Shown here piece after piece: positions 53,017 to 61,442 of a stretch of 64,000 nucleotides of DNA; position 1 is the first letter of the stretch, and every line of letters begins with the position of its first letter. The notes beneath the pieces were generated by a model that was not told where the DNA came from, did not search any database, and saw nothing but the letters and a program-made list of their open reading frames with translations. This DNA comes from Nitrospira sp. CR1.3 (lineage in GTDB: Bacteria; Nitrospirota; Nitrospiria; Nitrospirales; Nitrospiraceae): contig WIAH01000008.1 of NCBI GenBank assembly GCA_014055525.1, positions 98,682 to 162,681 on the forward strand. The letters are read 5' to 3'. The translations under genes and the position numbers were made by a program.

Positions 53017-54345
53017 ATGCAGATCAGTGTGATCGGAACCGGGTACGTCGGGCTCGTCACAGGAGCCTGCTTCGCCGAATTCGGCGTCAATGTCCTTTGC
53101 ATGGACACGGACGCCAAACGCATCGCCCGGTTGGAGAAGGGAGACGTCCCGTTTTATGAACCGGGGATTACAGAACTCGTCGCCAAAGGGATCAGCCAGA
53201 GCCGATTGAGTTTTACCACCGATCTGACCCGGGCGGTCGATCATGGCCAGGTCATCTTCATTGCGGTCGGCACACCGCCGAAAAAGGATGGATCAGCCGA
53301 TCTGTCTTATGTCGAGGAAGTCGGTCGCGGCATTGCCCGCACCATGACGTCGTACAAGGTGATCGTAACGAAATCAACCGTGCCTGTCGGCACCGGAGAC
53401 CTCTTGAAGAAGGTGATCACGGCGAGCCAGCCCAAGAAAGTGTTGTTTGACGTGGCGTCCAACCCGGAATTTCTCCGGGAAGGTTCGGCCATTGAAGACT
53501 TCATGCGCCCGAATCGCGTGGTGATCGGATCTGAGAGCGAGCAGGCCGCCCAGATCATGAAGGATCTCTATCGCCCGCTCTATCTGCTTGAAACGCCGTT
53601 CGTCGTGACCGATGTCCCCACGGCAGAAATGATCAAGTATGCGTCCAACGCCTTCCTCGCGACGAAAATCTCCTTCATCAACGAAATCGCAACCCTCTGC
53701 GAGCGCGTCGGCGCCGATGTGCAAATGGTGTCGAAAGGGATGGGGCTGGATCACCGAATCGGTTCCAAATTTCTGCACGCCGGTCCGGGATTCGGCGGGT
53801 CCTGCTTTCCCAAGGACCTGGCGGCCCTCGTGCAGATGGGCGATCGTGCGGGCTACCCGATGCAAATCGCCGGCGCGGCAGCGACCGTCAATACGCAGCA
53901 GCGGGAGCGCATGATCGCGAAAATCAAAGAGGCGCTGGGGGACCTGAAGGGGGCTGTCGTCGGAATGCTCGGGCTTTCGTTCAAACCGAATACGAACGAC
54001 TTGAGAGAGGCTCCGGCCCTTGCCATTGCGCAAGAACTCATGAAGCAGGGCGCGACCGTTCGAGCCTATGACCCGGCAGCCCTCGAAGAAGCCACGCAGA
54101 CACTGGCGGGCATGATCCCTTGCAGAGATCCCTATGAGGTTTCGACCGGAGTTGACGCGCTGATTTTGATGACCGAGTGGAACGAATTCCGAAACCTTGA
54201 CTTTTCCAAGTTGAAGACGCTCATGCGCAGGCCGATTCTTCTCGATCTGCGCAATGTGTACGAATCCAGCCGGGTGACGGGTTTTGGATTCCGCCACATT
54301 TCGGTGGGGCGCCCGGCCAAAGCTCCCGACCAACCGACAAAATAA
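53017..54345 (+). CDS. ugd: UDP-glucose 6-dehydrogenase
   Basis: The product is 442 residues. The ATG at 53017 has GAAGGAGG seven bases upstream and starts MQISVIGTGYVGLVTGACFAEFG (NAD-binding GxGYVG). Other blocks: VAVGTPPKKDGSADLSYVEE, VTKSTVPVGTGD, NPEFLREGSAIEDFMRPNRVVIG, ALAT-like KISFINEIATLCERVGAD and the catalytic Cys in GPGFGGSCFPKDL. It oxidises UDP-glucose to UDP-glucuronate for exopolysaccharide or surface polymer synthesis. The gene stands alone behind its own promoter and ends three bases before the convergent HEAT gene. Confidence 0.97.
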   Translation: MQISVIGTGYVGLVTGACFAEFGVNVLCMDTDAKRIARLEKGDVPFYEPGITELVAKGISQSRLSFTTDLTRAVDHGQVIFIAVGTPPKKDGSADLSYVEEVGRGIARTMTSYKVIVTKSTVPVGTGDLLKKVITASQPKKVLFDVASNPEFLREGSAIEDFMRPNRVVIGSESEQAAQIMKDLYRPLYLLETPFVVTDVPTAEMIKYASNAFLATKISFINEIATLCERVGADVQMVSKGMGLDHRIGSKFLHAGPGFGGSCFPKDLAALVQMGDRAGYPMQIAGAAATVNTQQRERMIAKIKEALGDLKGAVVGMLGLSFKPNTNDLREAPALAIAQELMKQGATVRAYDPAALEEATQTLAGMIPCRDPYEVSTGVDALILMTEWNEFRNLDFSKLKTLMRRPILLDLRNVYESSRVTGFGFRHISVGRPAKAPDQPTK

Positions 54346-54348
54346 CGC

Positions 54349-55056
54349 CTAAGTGAGCCGGGGCGCCTCGGTGCTCGTAGCTTCCTTCTGCTTTGGCTTG
54401 TACCCCATCCGGTCCAAGACCTTCAGCACACGCGTCTTTAATCGGTCATCGGCCTCCGATAGGGCGGTCGCCAAGGGTTCGACCGCCGGTTTGCCGATCT
54501 TGCGGATGATCTCCGTCACCGACTGCCGCAACTCATCCTCTTCGGAGACAAGCAAGGGCACCAGCGAGGGCACAGCCGCTCCTCCGATCTTGATCAGCGA
54601 ATCATACGCTCGCTGCCGGACGTCGCCGACTTCGTCCGTCAACGCATCCACCAGCGGCCTGACCGCCCGCGTTTCTTTCAGTTCGCCCAGCACCTCCGCC
54701 GCATATTTTCTGTTGAGCCAATGGCTGTCCCTGAGATCGAGCAGCATGGCGTCGGCCCGGGCCGCGTTGGGATCTTTCGGACGAATGCGAAAGCTCTTTG
54801 CGACACGCCGGCCGCCCTCTTCGACGACGCGGATCGTGGCGCCGTCTCCAACCTTCAATTGTTTGAGATCTTCAAGAGCCTCCTCGTCGACATCCAGCAG
54901 CACGGTCTTGCCGTCGTAAGCCAGCAATTCCACCTCGATCTGCTTGGCCTCGGGATTGACCGCCACGACGCGTTCCGTCACGAGATTGAAGCCGTCCTTC
55001 TTGGCGCCGCCCTTTGGGCCGATCTGAATCAGTTTCACCGGAGCTTCATCTGCCAT
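54349..55056 (-). CDS. HEAT-repeat protein A with an N-terminal beta domain
   Basis: The product is 235 residues. The first ~95 form a small beta-rich domain (VKLIQIGPKGGAKKDGFNLVTERVVAVNPEAKQIEVELLAYDGKTVLLDVDEEAL; VGDGATIRVVEEGGRRVAKSF). Residues ~105-225 are HEAT repeats of about 31 residues (HWLNRKYAAEVLGELKETRAVRPLVDALTD; EDELRQSVTEIIRKIGKPAVEPLATALSE). There is no signal peptide, so it should be cytoplasmic. It is 27 bases downstream of HEAT B and probably cotranscribed with HEAT C-B. The partner is unknown. Confidence 0.85.
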   Translation of the reverse strand: MADEAPVKLIQIGPKGGAKKDGFNLVTERVVAVNPEAKQIEVELLAYDGKTVLLDVDEEALEDLKQLKVGDGATIRVVEEGGRRVAKSFRIRPKDPNAARADAMLLDLRDSHWLNRKYAAEVLGELKETRAVRPLVDALTDEVGDVRQRAYDSLIKIGGAAVPSLVPLLVSEEDELRQSVTEIIRKIGKPAVEPLATALSEADDRLKTRVLKVLDRMGYKPKQKEATSTEAPRLT

Positions 55057-55083
55057 AGTGTGTATCCTTTACGTCGAAATGGA

Positions 55084-55851
55084 CTACTGAGCCGTTTGTT
55101 TCCAGCCAAGGCTCGCCAGCACGCCTTCCACCGTTTCCTGCACCATCGTGTTCTCATCTTCGAGCAGCGGGAGCAACGGATCGATCGCCTGTTTCGCCCC
55201 GAGCCTCGCGAGCGATTCCGCCGCGTTCCTGCGGACCAGCCAGTCTTCGTCCTTCAGCGATTCGATCAGGGGGCCGACGCCGCGCTGATCGCCGATTTTC
55301 CCCAGCGCTTCCGCGGCATGCCGTCGTACCATCCAATTGTTGCCCAACAATCCGTCGATCAGGGCCTCAACCGCGCGGGAGTCGCCGATCTTCTTCAGCA
55401 CGCGCGCGACGTCTTCTCGCAGGGTGCCGTCCGTCAGGGCCTCGACCAATCCCGGCACGGCGCGCGAATCACCAATGCGTTCAAGGGCCCACACGGCCGC
55501 AGTCCGAACCGCCCCGTCCTTGTCCTTGAGCGCCCTCACGAGCGACTCGACGCCGCGCGGGTCTTTCAGCTTGCCCAATCCGGACGCTGCCTGCTCGCGA
55601 ATCGCCCATTCATCGTCTTCGATCGCCTCGATCAACCGATCAATGACGGAGGGACCGATCCTGACCACCGCGGCCGTGGCGGCTTCTCGAATCAACACGT
55701 CCTCGTCCGCCATGAGGCCGATCAAGGGCGTCACCGCTTCTTCTCCCATTTGGCTCAGGCTGGCGATCGCATGGTCCCGGAGCGCCTCGTTATCGTCACG
55801 CAGGGCGCTGATGAGCTGCTCAATCCGATCCGGCTGCACTCCGTCACTCAT
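55084..55851 (-). CDS. HEAT-repeat protein B
   Basis: The product is 255 residues made almost wholly of about eight HEAT/PBS-lyase-like repeats of 31 residues, pattern LRDDNEALRDHAIASLSQMGEEAVTPLIGLM and VRRHAAEALGKIGDQRGVGPLIESLKDEDWL. The start at 55851 (MSDGVQPD) overlaps the HEAT C stop by eight bases (ATGAGTGA) with AGGAAGGG upstream; a 13-codon longer frame is less likely. There is no catalytic motif. HEAT solenoids act as protein-protein scaffolds; phycobilin lyase relatives share the repeat but not the context. Cytoplasmic by lack of signal. Confidence 0.9.
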   Translation of the reverse strand: MSDGVQPDRIEQLISALRDDNEALRDHAIASLSQMGEEAVTPLIGLMADEDVLIREAATAAVVRIGPSVIDRLIEAIEDDEWAIREQAASGLGKLKDPRGVESLVRALKDKDGAVRTAAVWALERIGDSRAVPGLVEALTDGTLREDVARVLKKIGDSRAVEALIDGLLGNNWMVRRHAAEALGKIGDQRGVGPLIESLKDEDWLVRRNAAESLARLGAKQAIDPLLPLLEDENTMVQETVEGVLASLGWKQTAQ

Positions 55852-56941
55852 GATCTTGCCCTTCCTGACTCCCGGCGGGTGCGCCGGCAAGCGCGTCCAA
55901 TTTATCAGCGATCAGCCCCGCATTGTAAGCCACCAGGCCGTCACGATCCGTCCGCAGTCGATCGAACAGTTCCTTGTGAGGTCGCAAGACTTCGACGTCC
56001 TTGATCTTGGCCAGAGCTTCCATCGCATAGACACGGAGGGGTCTGATGGGAATAGACTCGAGGTAGAGCCTGGTCGGACGAGCATCACCGATCAATCCAA
56101 GCGCCTTGATAGCCAACTCCTTCACGCCGGTATCCTTGTCACACCCCAGACGTTTCATAAGAGGCTCGACCGCCCGTACATCCCCGATTTTCCCAAGCAG
56201 ATCCGCCGCCGCTTCCCGTACGAGCCAGTCCTCATCCTCCAGGTATTCGATCAGAATTTCCACGCTCGGACGTCCGATGCCGAGCAGATCGATCACCGTC
56301 GCCATCCGGGCTTCTTCCCGCTCACTCGCGCCTTCGACGTTACGCAGGGCGTTGAATGTCTCGTCGATCCGTTCCCGAATCGCGCCGAGCTTCTTCAGTG
56401 TTCCCACCGCAATGTCACGGACCGCAGGCTGGCCCATCGCATCGATAAACGCGTCGACAGACCGAGGATCCAGCAGGTGATCGAGCATCGTCGCAGCTGC
56501 CACCTGCGCTTCGGGGTCGGAATGCTTCATCATCTGGCAAAGCGGCATCACGGCGGTCGGAATGGCTCCGACCAGATGAGTCACCAACCGCTTCGTTTCT
56601 TCGACCTCCGCCTTGGGAAGCAGCGCGACTAGCGCGGACGCCGTATCCGTATCGAGCACTCCCGCCATCTGCTCCAATGCCGTCGCGCCGGACTTTCGCA
56701 CGGTTTCATCGCCGTCCTCAAGCAAGCCGACAAGCGCCACGCCGGCGTGGGGGTCTTTGATGCGGGCCAACATCGCAGCCGCCTCCCTTTTCAGGTCGGG
56801 AGGCCCTGAGTGCAGGACGTGAATCAACGCCTCCACCGCCTTGGGCCCTCCCGCCAAACAGGCTGCAGTCGCCCGCATCCGTCGCCAGTCCTCTTCATGG
56901 ACCAACTCGGCGACCAACGCCTCAATGTTTTCTTTCGACAT
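55844..56941 (-). CDS. HEAT-repeat protein C
   Basis: The product is 365 residues with about ten HEAT-type repeats, less regular in the middle. Examples: LAGGPKAVEALIHVLHSGPPDLKREAAAMLARIKDPHAGVALVGLLEDGDETVRKSGATALEQM and VEILIEYLEDEDWLVREAAADLLGKIGDVRAVEPLMKRL. The C-terminal ~60 residues (KIKDVEVLRPHKELFDRLRTDRDG) are not clearly repeated. No signal or enzymatic motif is present. It is coupled to HEAT B by an eight-base overlap. It is preceded by 116 non-coding bases holding a degenerate heptamer repeat. Confidence 0.9.
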   Translation of the reverse strand: MSKENIEALVAELVHEEDWRRMRATAACLAGGPKAVEALIHVLHSGPPDLKREAAAMLARIKDPHAGVALVGLLEDGDETVRKSGATALEQMAGVLDTDTASALVALLPKAEVEETKRLVTHLVGAIPTAVMPLCQMMKHSDPEAQVAAATMLDHLLDPRSVDAFIDAMGQPAVRDIAVGTLKKLGAIRERIDETFNALRNVEGASEREEARMATVIDLLGIGRPSVEILIEYLEDEDWLVREAAADLLGKIGDVRAVEPLMKRLGCDKDTGVKELAIKALGLIGDARPTRLYLESIPIRPLRVYAMEALAKIKDVEVLRPHKELFDRLRTDRDGLVAYNAGLIADKLDALAGAPAGSQEGQDHE

Positions 56942-57022
56942 AGTGACTACGACATAGCCGTGAGGTCAGGGGCAGCAGGCAAGAGGAAAATCCTCCTCGC
57001 CGATCTTTGCGAATCAGGGCTT

Positions 57023-57050
57023 CTCGCCTCTTGCCTCGTGTCTCTCGCCT
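57023..57050 (+). repeat. degenerate heptanucleotide tandem repeat
   Basis: Four 7-base units in a row: CTCGCCT, CTTGCCT, CGTGTCT, CTCGCCT. The first and last are identical and the others differ at one to three positions. It lies between HEAT D and HEAT C genes, close to the HEAT D stop. Such short heptamer arrays are known in some bacterial intergenic regions. No function is assigned. Confidence 0.55.
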
Positions 57051-57057
57051 GGCCGCC

Positions 57058-58140
57058 TCAAATGCGGCCCGGCCGCCAGCCCACTTTGGCCAACGTCTCC
57101 TTGGCATGGAACCGAACGTTGTCATCCGTCTCCTGCGACAAGACCGCGAGCAACGGAGCAATCACTTTTGAGCCGAATCGCGCAAGCGAGACGGCGGCTT
57201 CGGCCCTTGTTACGGTCTGGCGCAAGGCGTGCATGAGGGATGGGATCGCAGCGTCGTCGCCCAGAACACCCAACGAGCGCACAGCTGCCGCCATCGTCAC
57301 CATTTCTTCGTCCCACTTATCGCCGCAGCCAGCCACGACACGCGACTCCTCCGGTCGGTCCACGCCTTCGAGCACCTTGATCAAGACCGGCACCGCCCGC
57401 CGATCCCCGAGCTGCCCCAGAGCTTCCACTGCAAGCGGTCGCAGGCCGGGCTCCTTCATGACCATCACCAGAAATTCGACCGCCCGACCGTCGCCGATCT
57501 GACCCAAGGCGCGAATCACGTCCTCTCGGACGGCGGCATCGTGGTCGTTGAATAGCGCCGACAGCAACGGCTCGACCGCGACAGCGGAACGCATCTTCCC
57601 CAGAGCTTCCACCGCGTGAAGCCGGACAAGCCAATCAGAATGCGTAAGAGCCGTGAGCAGCGACGGAACCGCTGCGTCGCCGATTGCAGCCAGAGCCGCC
57701 GTTGCTTCCTCCCGAACAGCCTTCACCCGGTCTTGCAATAACGGAATCAAGGGCTCGATCGAGTCCTGATCCTTGATTCGCCCCAGTGCTTTCGCGGCGT
57801 GCATCCGGACTATCCAGTCTCTGTTAGCAAGGGCGGTAATCAGGGGAGCCAGGACCCGCTCATCGGCGATCGACGCCAACACAGCCGAGGCCGCTTCCTG
57901 CACCGCGAGTTGTGGATCCGACAGGCAGAGTCCAAGAGCGGGAACGGAGGGTTCCCCGATGGCCGTCAGGGCCCCGATCGCCGCCTCCCGCACCGCTCGA
58001 TCAGAGTCGCGCAGAATCGAAACCAAGGGTGCCACAGCTCGGGGATCCCGAAGGGTACCCAGCGCCACCGCTGCCTCCTCGCGAACGGCCCAGTCTCCGT
58101 CTTTGAGCGCCGCAATCTGCTCGGCGACCGCATCCGCCAT
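57058..58140 (-). CDS. HEAT-repeat protein D
   Basis: The product is 360 residues with roughly eleven HEAT repeats spanning nearly the whole length, e.g. KDGDWAVREEAAVALGTLRDPRAVAPLVSIL and HSDWLVRLHAVEALGKMRSAVAVEPLLSALF. A loop near residue 265 interrupts the solenoid (EESRVVAGCGDKWDEEMVTM). AAGGAAA precedes the ATG. There is no signal peptide. It is divergent from the exported beta-propeller gene. HEAT D may be its own transcription unit, since 116 bases separate it from HEAT C. A scaffold role is inferred; nothing enzymatic is visible. Confidence 0.9.
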   Translation of the reverse strand: MADAVAEQIAALKDGDWAVREEAAVALGTLRDPRAVAPLVSILRDSDRAVREAAIGALTAIGEPSVPALGLCLSDPQLAVQEAASAVLASIADERVLAPLITALANRDWIVRMHAAKALGRIKDQDSIEPLIPLLQDRVKAVREEATAALAAIGDAAVPSLLTALTHSDWLVRLHAVEALGKMRSAVAVEPLLSALFNDHDAAVREDVIRALGQIGDGRAVEFLVMVMKEPGLRPLAVEALGQLGDRRAVPVLIKVLEGVDRPEESRVVAGCGDKWDEEMVTMAAAVRSLGVLGDDAAIPSLMHALRQTVTRAEAAVSLARFGSKVIAPLLAVLSQETDDNVRFHAKETLAKVGWRPGRI

Positions 58141-58268
58141 AGCAATTTCCTTCGTACGAATCGTTCAGCGTAGCACAGCCATTTTCGCAGGGTCAACGGA
58201 ACGGGACCGGCCCGGACCAGAGGCATACCCTCTCGGACCAACACCACATCAACCACATTCCGACATGA

Positions 58269-58298
58269 TTGACTCCTTCGATCTTGCACCGCTACGAT
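58269..58298 (+). promoter_or_regulatory. possible sigma-70 promoter of the beta-propeller gene
   Basis: TTGACT (58269-58274), an 18-base spacer and TACGAT (58293-58298). The -35 box is five of six, the -10 box four of six. The leader to the ATG at 58350 is about 45 bases. Confidence 0.45.
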
Positions 58299-58349
58299 CA
58301 TCCTCCAATCCCTTCGACCATCCGCCTAACTGCGTCCATAGGAGGTTCT

Positions 58350-59600
58350 ATGAATCACCCACCCATGTCGAAAAGCCCGTGGTCGCCGCAGTTGCTGGCG
58401 CTGATCTGTCTCCTGTGTGGAAGCGGTATCGCACCGGTGGAGGCCTATGAAGTTTGGCTGACCGATCAATCGGACACCGGCAAAGAAAGCGGCGGGTTTC
58501 TGTACATCTACGACGGCGCGCAGCTGGCGGCCAATCCCACGTCAGTCAAGCCGGCCCAGACCATCGACTTCGCGGGCGACATCGGAAAGTTCTGCGAAGA
58601 GGCGACGAAGAAACCGGTGCGGCGGCCCCACATGCTCTTCTTCAACGCGAAGCAGGACCATGCCATCATTTCGTTTCTGAGCGGGCAGGTACTCATCATG
58701 GACGCGGTGACGAAGAAACCGGAAGTTTGTCTCTCAATGGGCAAGAATGTCCACGCAGCCTGGCCGACTCCGGACGGAAAAATGGCCCTTGCCGCCAACA
58801 TCGCCGAAAAAAAGTTTATCCGGATCTGGACCGACTATGGGGCTCACAAGTTCAGTTTCGATCCTGACAAGGACGTGCTCAATCTCGGCGCGATGGAAAG
58901 CGGCGAGCGCCCAGATACGGCCCCCATTTGTCCCATTACTGAATCCTCCAGCAAATACGCCTTTGTCACGCTGAGAGGAGGCGGATTGATCGTCGTGGAC
59001 GTCACGGTCACCCCGATGCAGGTCGTCGCGACGCTCGACAACAATCAGGTACATCCGGCCGGTTGCGGGGGAGTCGAAGCCGGTGGAACGATGTACATCA
59101 ACTCGGGGGGCGGTTGGCCGATTGCCCCCCTCTCCTATGACGTCTACGCCCTGGATCTGGCGAATCTACCGAAGGCCGTATCGGTCAAACTCCTGTCGCA
59201 GCGAGACAATCAATTCGCCGATTCCCACGGCATGGCCGCAGTCGGCCGCTACGTCTGGAGCGCGGATCGAGCCGCCAACAATATCGAGATCATCGATACC
59301 CTCAGCAATCTGAGCGTCGGCTCGGTCGATCTGGTCACCAGCGCCAATAGCGACCCAGCCCCCGATCTGATGGACGTAGCGCCGGACGGGCAATATGTGT
59401 TCGTAGGATTACGGGGCCCGGCTCCCTTAACCGGAAACGATAAGACTGTAAATAACGCCAAGGGGACGGTCCCGGGGGTTGGTGTCATCCACATCGATGC
59501 GGGAGGAAGGGTCGGCCACTACAAGGGACAGGCCTCCATCACGAACATGAAGGATGGAAAGGAAACGGCCGACACGCATGGGATCGCAGTGAGAAAGTAG
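58350..59600 (+). CDS. exported beta-propeller (YVTN/NHL-like) protein
   Basis: The product is 416 residues. The ATG at 58350 has GGAGG five bases upstream; a longer in-frame extension begins within the promoter. The signal peptide (SPWSPQLLALICLLCGSGIAPVEA) is followed by repeats with the blade pattern 'DGKMALAANIAEKKFIRIWT', 'GRYVWSADRAANNIEIIDTLSNLSVG' and 'PDGQYVFVGLRGPAP', as in YVTN-type surface propellers. Two or more cysteines (FCEEAT, EVCLSM, APICPIT) are present. It ends with ADTHGIAVRK. Likely periplasmic or surface-exposed; ligand and role unknown. It converges on HEAT E. Confidence 0.8.
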   Translation: MNHPPMSKSPWSPQLLALICLLCGSGIAPVEAYEVWLTDQSDTGKESGGFLYIYDGAQLAANPTSVKPAQTIDFAGDIGKFCEEATKKPVRRPHMLFFNAKQDHAIISFLSGQVLIMDAVTKKPEVCLSMGKNVHAAWPTPDGKMALAANIAEKKFIRIWTDYGAHKFSFDPDKDVLNLGAMESGERPDTAPICPITESSSKYAFVTLRGGGLIVVDVTVTPMQVVATLDNNQVHPAGCGGVEAGGTMYINSGGGWPIAPLSYDVYALDLANLPKAVSVKLLSQRDNQFADSHGMAAVGRYVWSADRAANNIEIIDTLSNLSVGSVDLVTSANSDPAPDLMDVAPDGQYVFVGLRGPAPLTGNDKTVNNAKGTVPGVGVIHIDAGGRVGHYKGQASITNMKDGKETADTHGIAVRK

Positions 59601-59616
59601 AGACTCGAAACTTCAA

Positions 59617-60978
59617 TCAGCTTTTCGCAAAATCTCCGGAGGGGCCAAATCGGCCGGTCGCGCCGAGAGGGAGGTCCACGCGAGCATTATCGACGCCGCT
59701 GGAATCGACCGTCACGTCCTCCTGGGGCAAAGTCCATCCGAGCTTTTCGAGCGTTTCCATCACCAACTGCCGCAACGCGTCTTTGGCGCTGAGTCGTACC
59801 GACGCATAGGACAGCACCCTTTCGCCCTCCGAGGCGACTTCCGACGCTTTCGGATCGTACAAGAACGCGATGAGGGGCTCGATCGCCGTATCGCCGATCG
59901 TGGCTAACGCCGCACTGGCCTTCTCGCGCAACACGCCGTCCTTCAGCAACATGATCAGATCGGGGATGACACGCGGATCACGAAATTGACCCAGGGCCGT
60001 TGCAGCCGCCTCCTTAATAAAGGCATCTTCGCTCACGATGCAGCCCGGAGTCGGAGTGCCCTCCTGCTTGATCCCCTTTCCCTTCAAGGCATCAAGAACG
60101 GGGGGCAGCGCCCGCGGATCGCCGATCATGCCGAGCGAGGCGATGGCGTGGCGCTTCACGGCGCCGTCTTTCATCGCTTCAATCAAGGCGTCGATCGCGC
60201 GCGGATCGCCGATCATCCCCAATGCAATGGTCGCGTCTTCGCGCACGGCGCGGTCCGGATCTTTCAACGCGGCGATGAGCGCGCCGACGACCTTTGGTTC
60301 CCGCACCCAGGTGCGACCGATCTGATAGTCGGTCGTCATGCCGCCGAGCGCCCGAGCCGCATGGCAGCGCACAACAAAATCCTTATCGTTGAAGCATTCG
60401 ATCAGTGGATCCACCGACGGCTGGCCGATGTAGACGAGCGCCGTGCCCGCCGTTTCGCGCACGATCTTCGACGTGTCTCTGAACAATTTGATCAAAGCCG
60501 GCACGGCCTTTGGGTCGCCGATCCTGCCGAGCGCTTCGGCCGCGGCGCTTTTCACGGCTCCGTCGCGGTCCCGGCAGGCCGCGATCAACGCATCGACAGC
60601 CTTTCGGTCTCGAATCTCGCCGCAGGTCTTGGCCGCGTGCTCACGCACCCGCCAACGCTCGTCTCTCAAGGTCGCGATCATGCGATCGAGCACGGCCGTT
60701 CCCATCTTGGCCGTCGCTTCAACGGCCTGGTTGCGCACCTCCATGATGGGGTCATTGAAGAGGCCGACCAGCGCGTCTACCGCCTTCGGACCGCCGATCT
60801 TCGCCACTCCGCAGCCGGCGTGGGCCCGCACGGACCAGTACTCGTCCCCGCAGGCGCTGATCAAGGCATCCAGGCTCTTGGGATCCCCGATTTCCGCCAG
60901 GGCCTTCGCCGCCTCTTCGCGTGTGGCGTCATCCACATCTTCGAGTGCATCCAGCAGATCATCCAGTGCGTGAGCCAT
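59617..60978 (-). CDS. HEAT-repeat protein E
   Basis: The 453-residue product is the largest of the five HEAT proteins. It contains about twelve repeats such as VDDATREEAAKALAEIGDPKSLDALISACGDEYWSVRAHAGCGVAKIGGPKAVDALVGLF and DPDRAVREDATIALGMIGDPRAIDALIEAMKD. Inserts occur near 235 (TTDYQIGRTWVREP) and near 315 (KGIKQEGTPTPGCIVSED). The C-terminal tail (TVDSSGVDNARVDLPLGATGRFGPSG) is unstructured. AAGGAA precedes the ATG. It follows the small exported gene by 15 bases and the AP-superfamily gene, forming a three-gene unit. Cytoplasmic solenoid; partner unknown. Confidence 0.9.
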   Translation of the reverse strand: MAHALDDLLDALEDVDDATREEAAKALAEIGDPKSLDALISACGDEYWSVRAHAGCGVAKIGGPKAVDALVGLFNDPIMEVRNQAVEATAKMGTAVLDRMIATLRDERWRVREHAAKTCGEIRDRKAVDALIAACRDRDGAVKSAAAEALGRIGDPKAVPALIKLFRDTSKIVRETAGTALVYIGQPSVDPLIECFNDKDFVVRCHAARALGGMTTDYQIGRTWVREPKVVGALIAALKDPDRAVREDATIALGMIGDPRAIDALIEAMKDGAVKRHAIASLGMIGDPRALPPVLDALKGKGIKQEGTPTPGCIVSEDAFIKEAAATALGQFRDPRVIPDLIMLLKDGVLREKASAALATIGDTAIEPLIAFLYDPKASEVASEGERVLSYASVRLSAKDALRQLVMETLEKLGWTLPQEDVTVDSSGVDNARVDLPLGATGRFGPSGDFAKS

Positions 60979-60993
60979 GTCGGAGTTCCTTTA

Positions 60994-61437
60994 CTAATAG
61001 GTGTAGTCGGGCTGCCCGCCATGCGGATATGTCCGCTTGCATCGCACGAGCAGCGTCTGTGTTCCTCGCCCCTCCACACATTGGTCGAGGGACGGAGCGA
61101 ATTCGATCTTTCCTTCCAAGTTGACCGAGAAGGGAAAATCGAAGGTAAAACTCACGAACTTATACTTCCCCGGCTTGAGCGCCAATGTCCGCTTGTCCGT
61201 CGTCTTGTAGGCATCCATCGATTCCGGGTCCGAGTTGTAGATCGAGGGGGTGATCCCGGGAACCTGCCACCAGGATGGCGGATCGAGCACGGTTGCATCG
61301 ATCGTGATCGGATGTTCTGTCGTATAGGCCGCCGGCGGCCCGGCATGGCCCACAGAGAAGAGCAAGGCGCACCACACCGGGCTCACCAGCATGCTCTGGA
61401 TCACAGGCGCCCTTCTTAGACGATTGAGACTTTCCAT
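60994..61437 (-). CDS. small exported protein of unknown function
   Basis: The product is about 147 residues from an ATG at 61437 (MESLNRLRR), five bases after the upstream stop; an ATG at 61521 would overlap the neighbour by 79 bases. A hydrophobic segment (SMLVSPVWCALLFSVGHAG) serves as signal peptide. The mature part is beta-rich: YTTEHPITIDATVLDPPSWWQVPG, LALKPGKYKFVSFTFDFPFSVNLEGKIEFAPSLDQCVEGRGTQTLLVRCKRTY. The Cys pair could form a disulfide. No family recognised. It sits between an exported phosphatase-superfamily gene and HEAT E. Confidence 0.7.
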   Translation of the reverse strand: MESLNRLRRAPVIQSMLVSPVWCALLFSVGHAGPPAAYTTEHPITIDATVLDPPSWWQVPGITPSIYNSDPESMDAYKTTDKRTLALKPGKYKFVSFTFDFPFSVNLEGKIEFAPSLDQCVEGRGTQTLLVRCKRTYPHGGQPDYTY

Positions 61438-61442
61438 CTGGA

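Noticed and set aside
59986..61419. 477-codon plus-strand frame opposite HEAT E and the small exported gene
   Set aside because: Spans two real minus-strand genes; sequence reflects complement of HEAT repeat codons.
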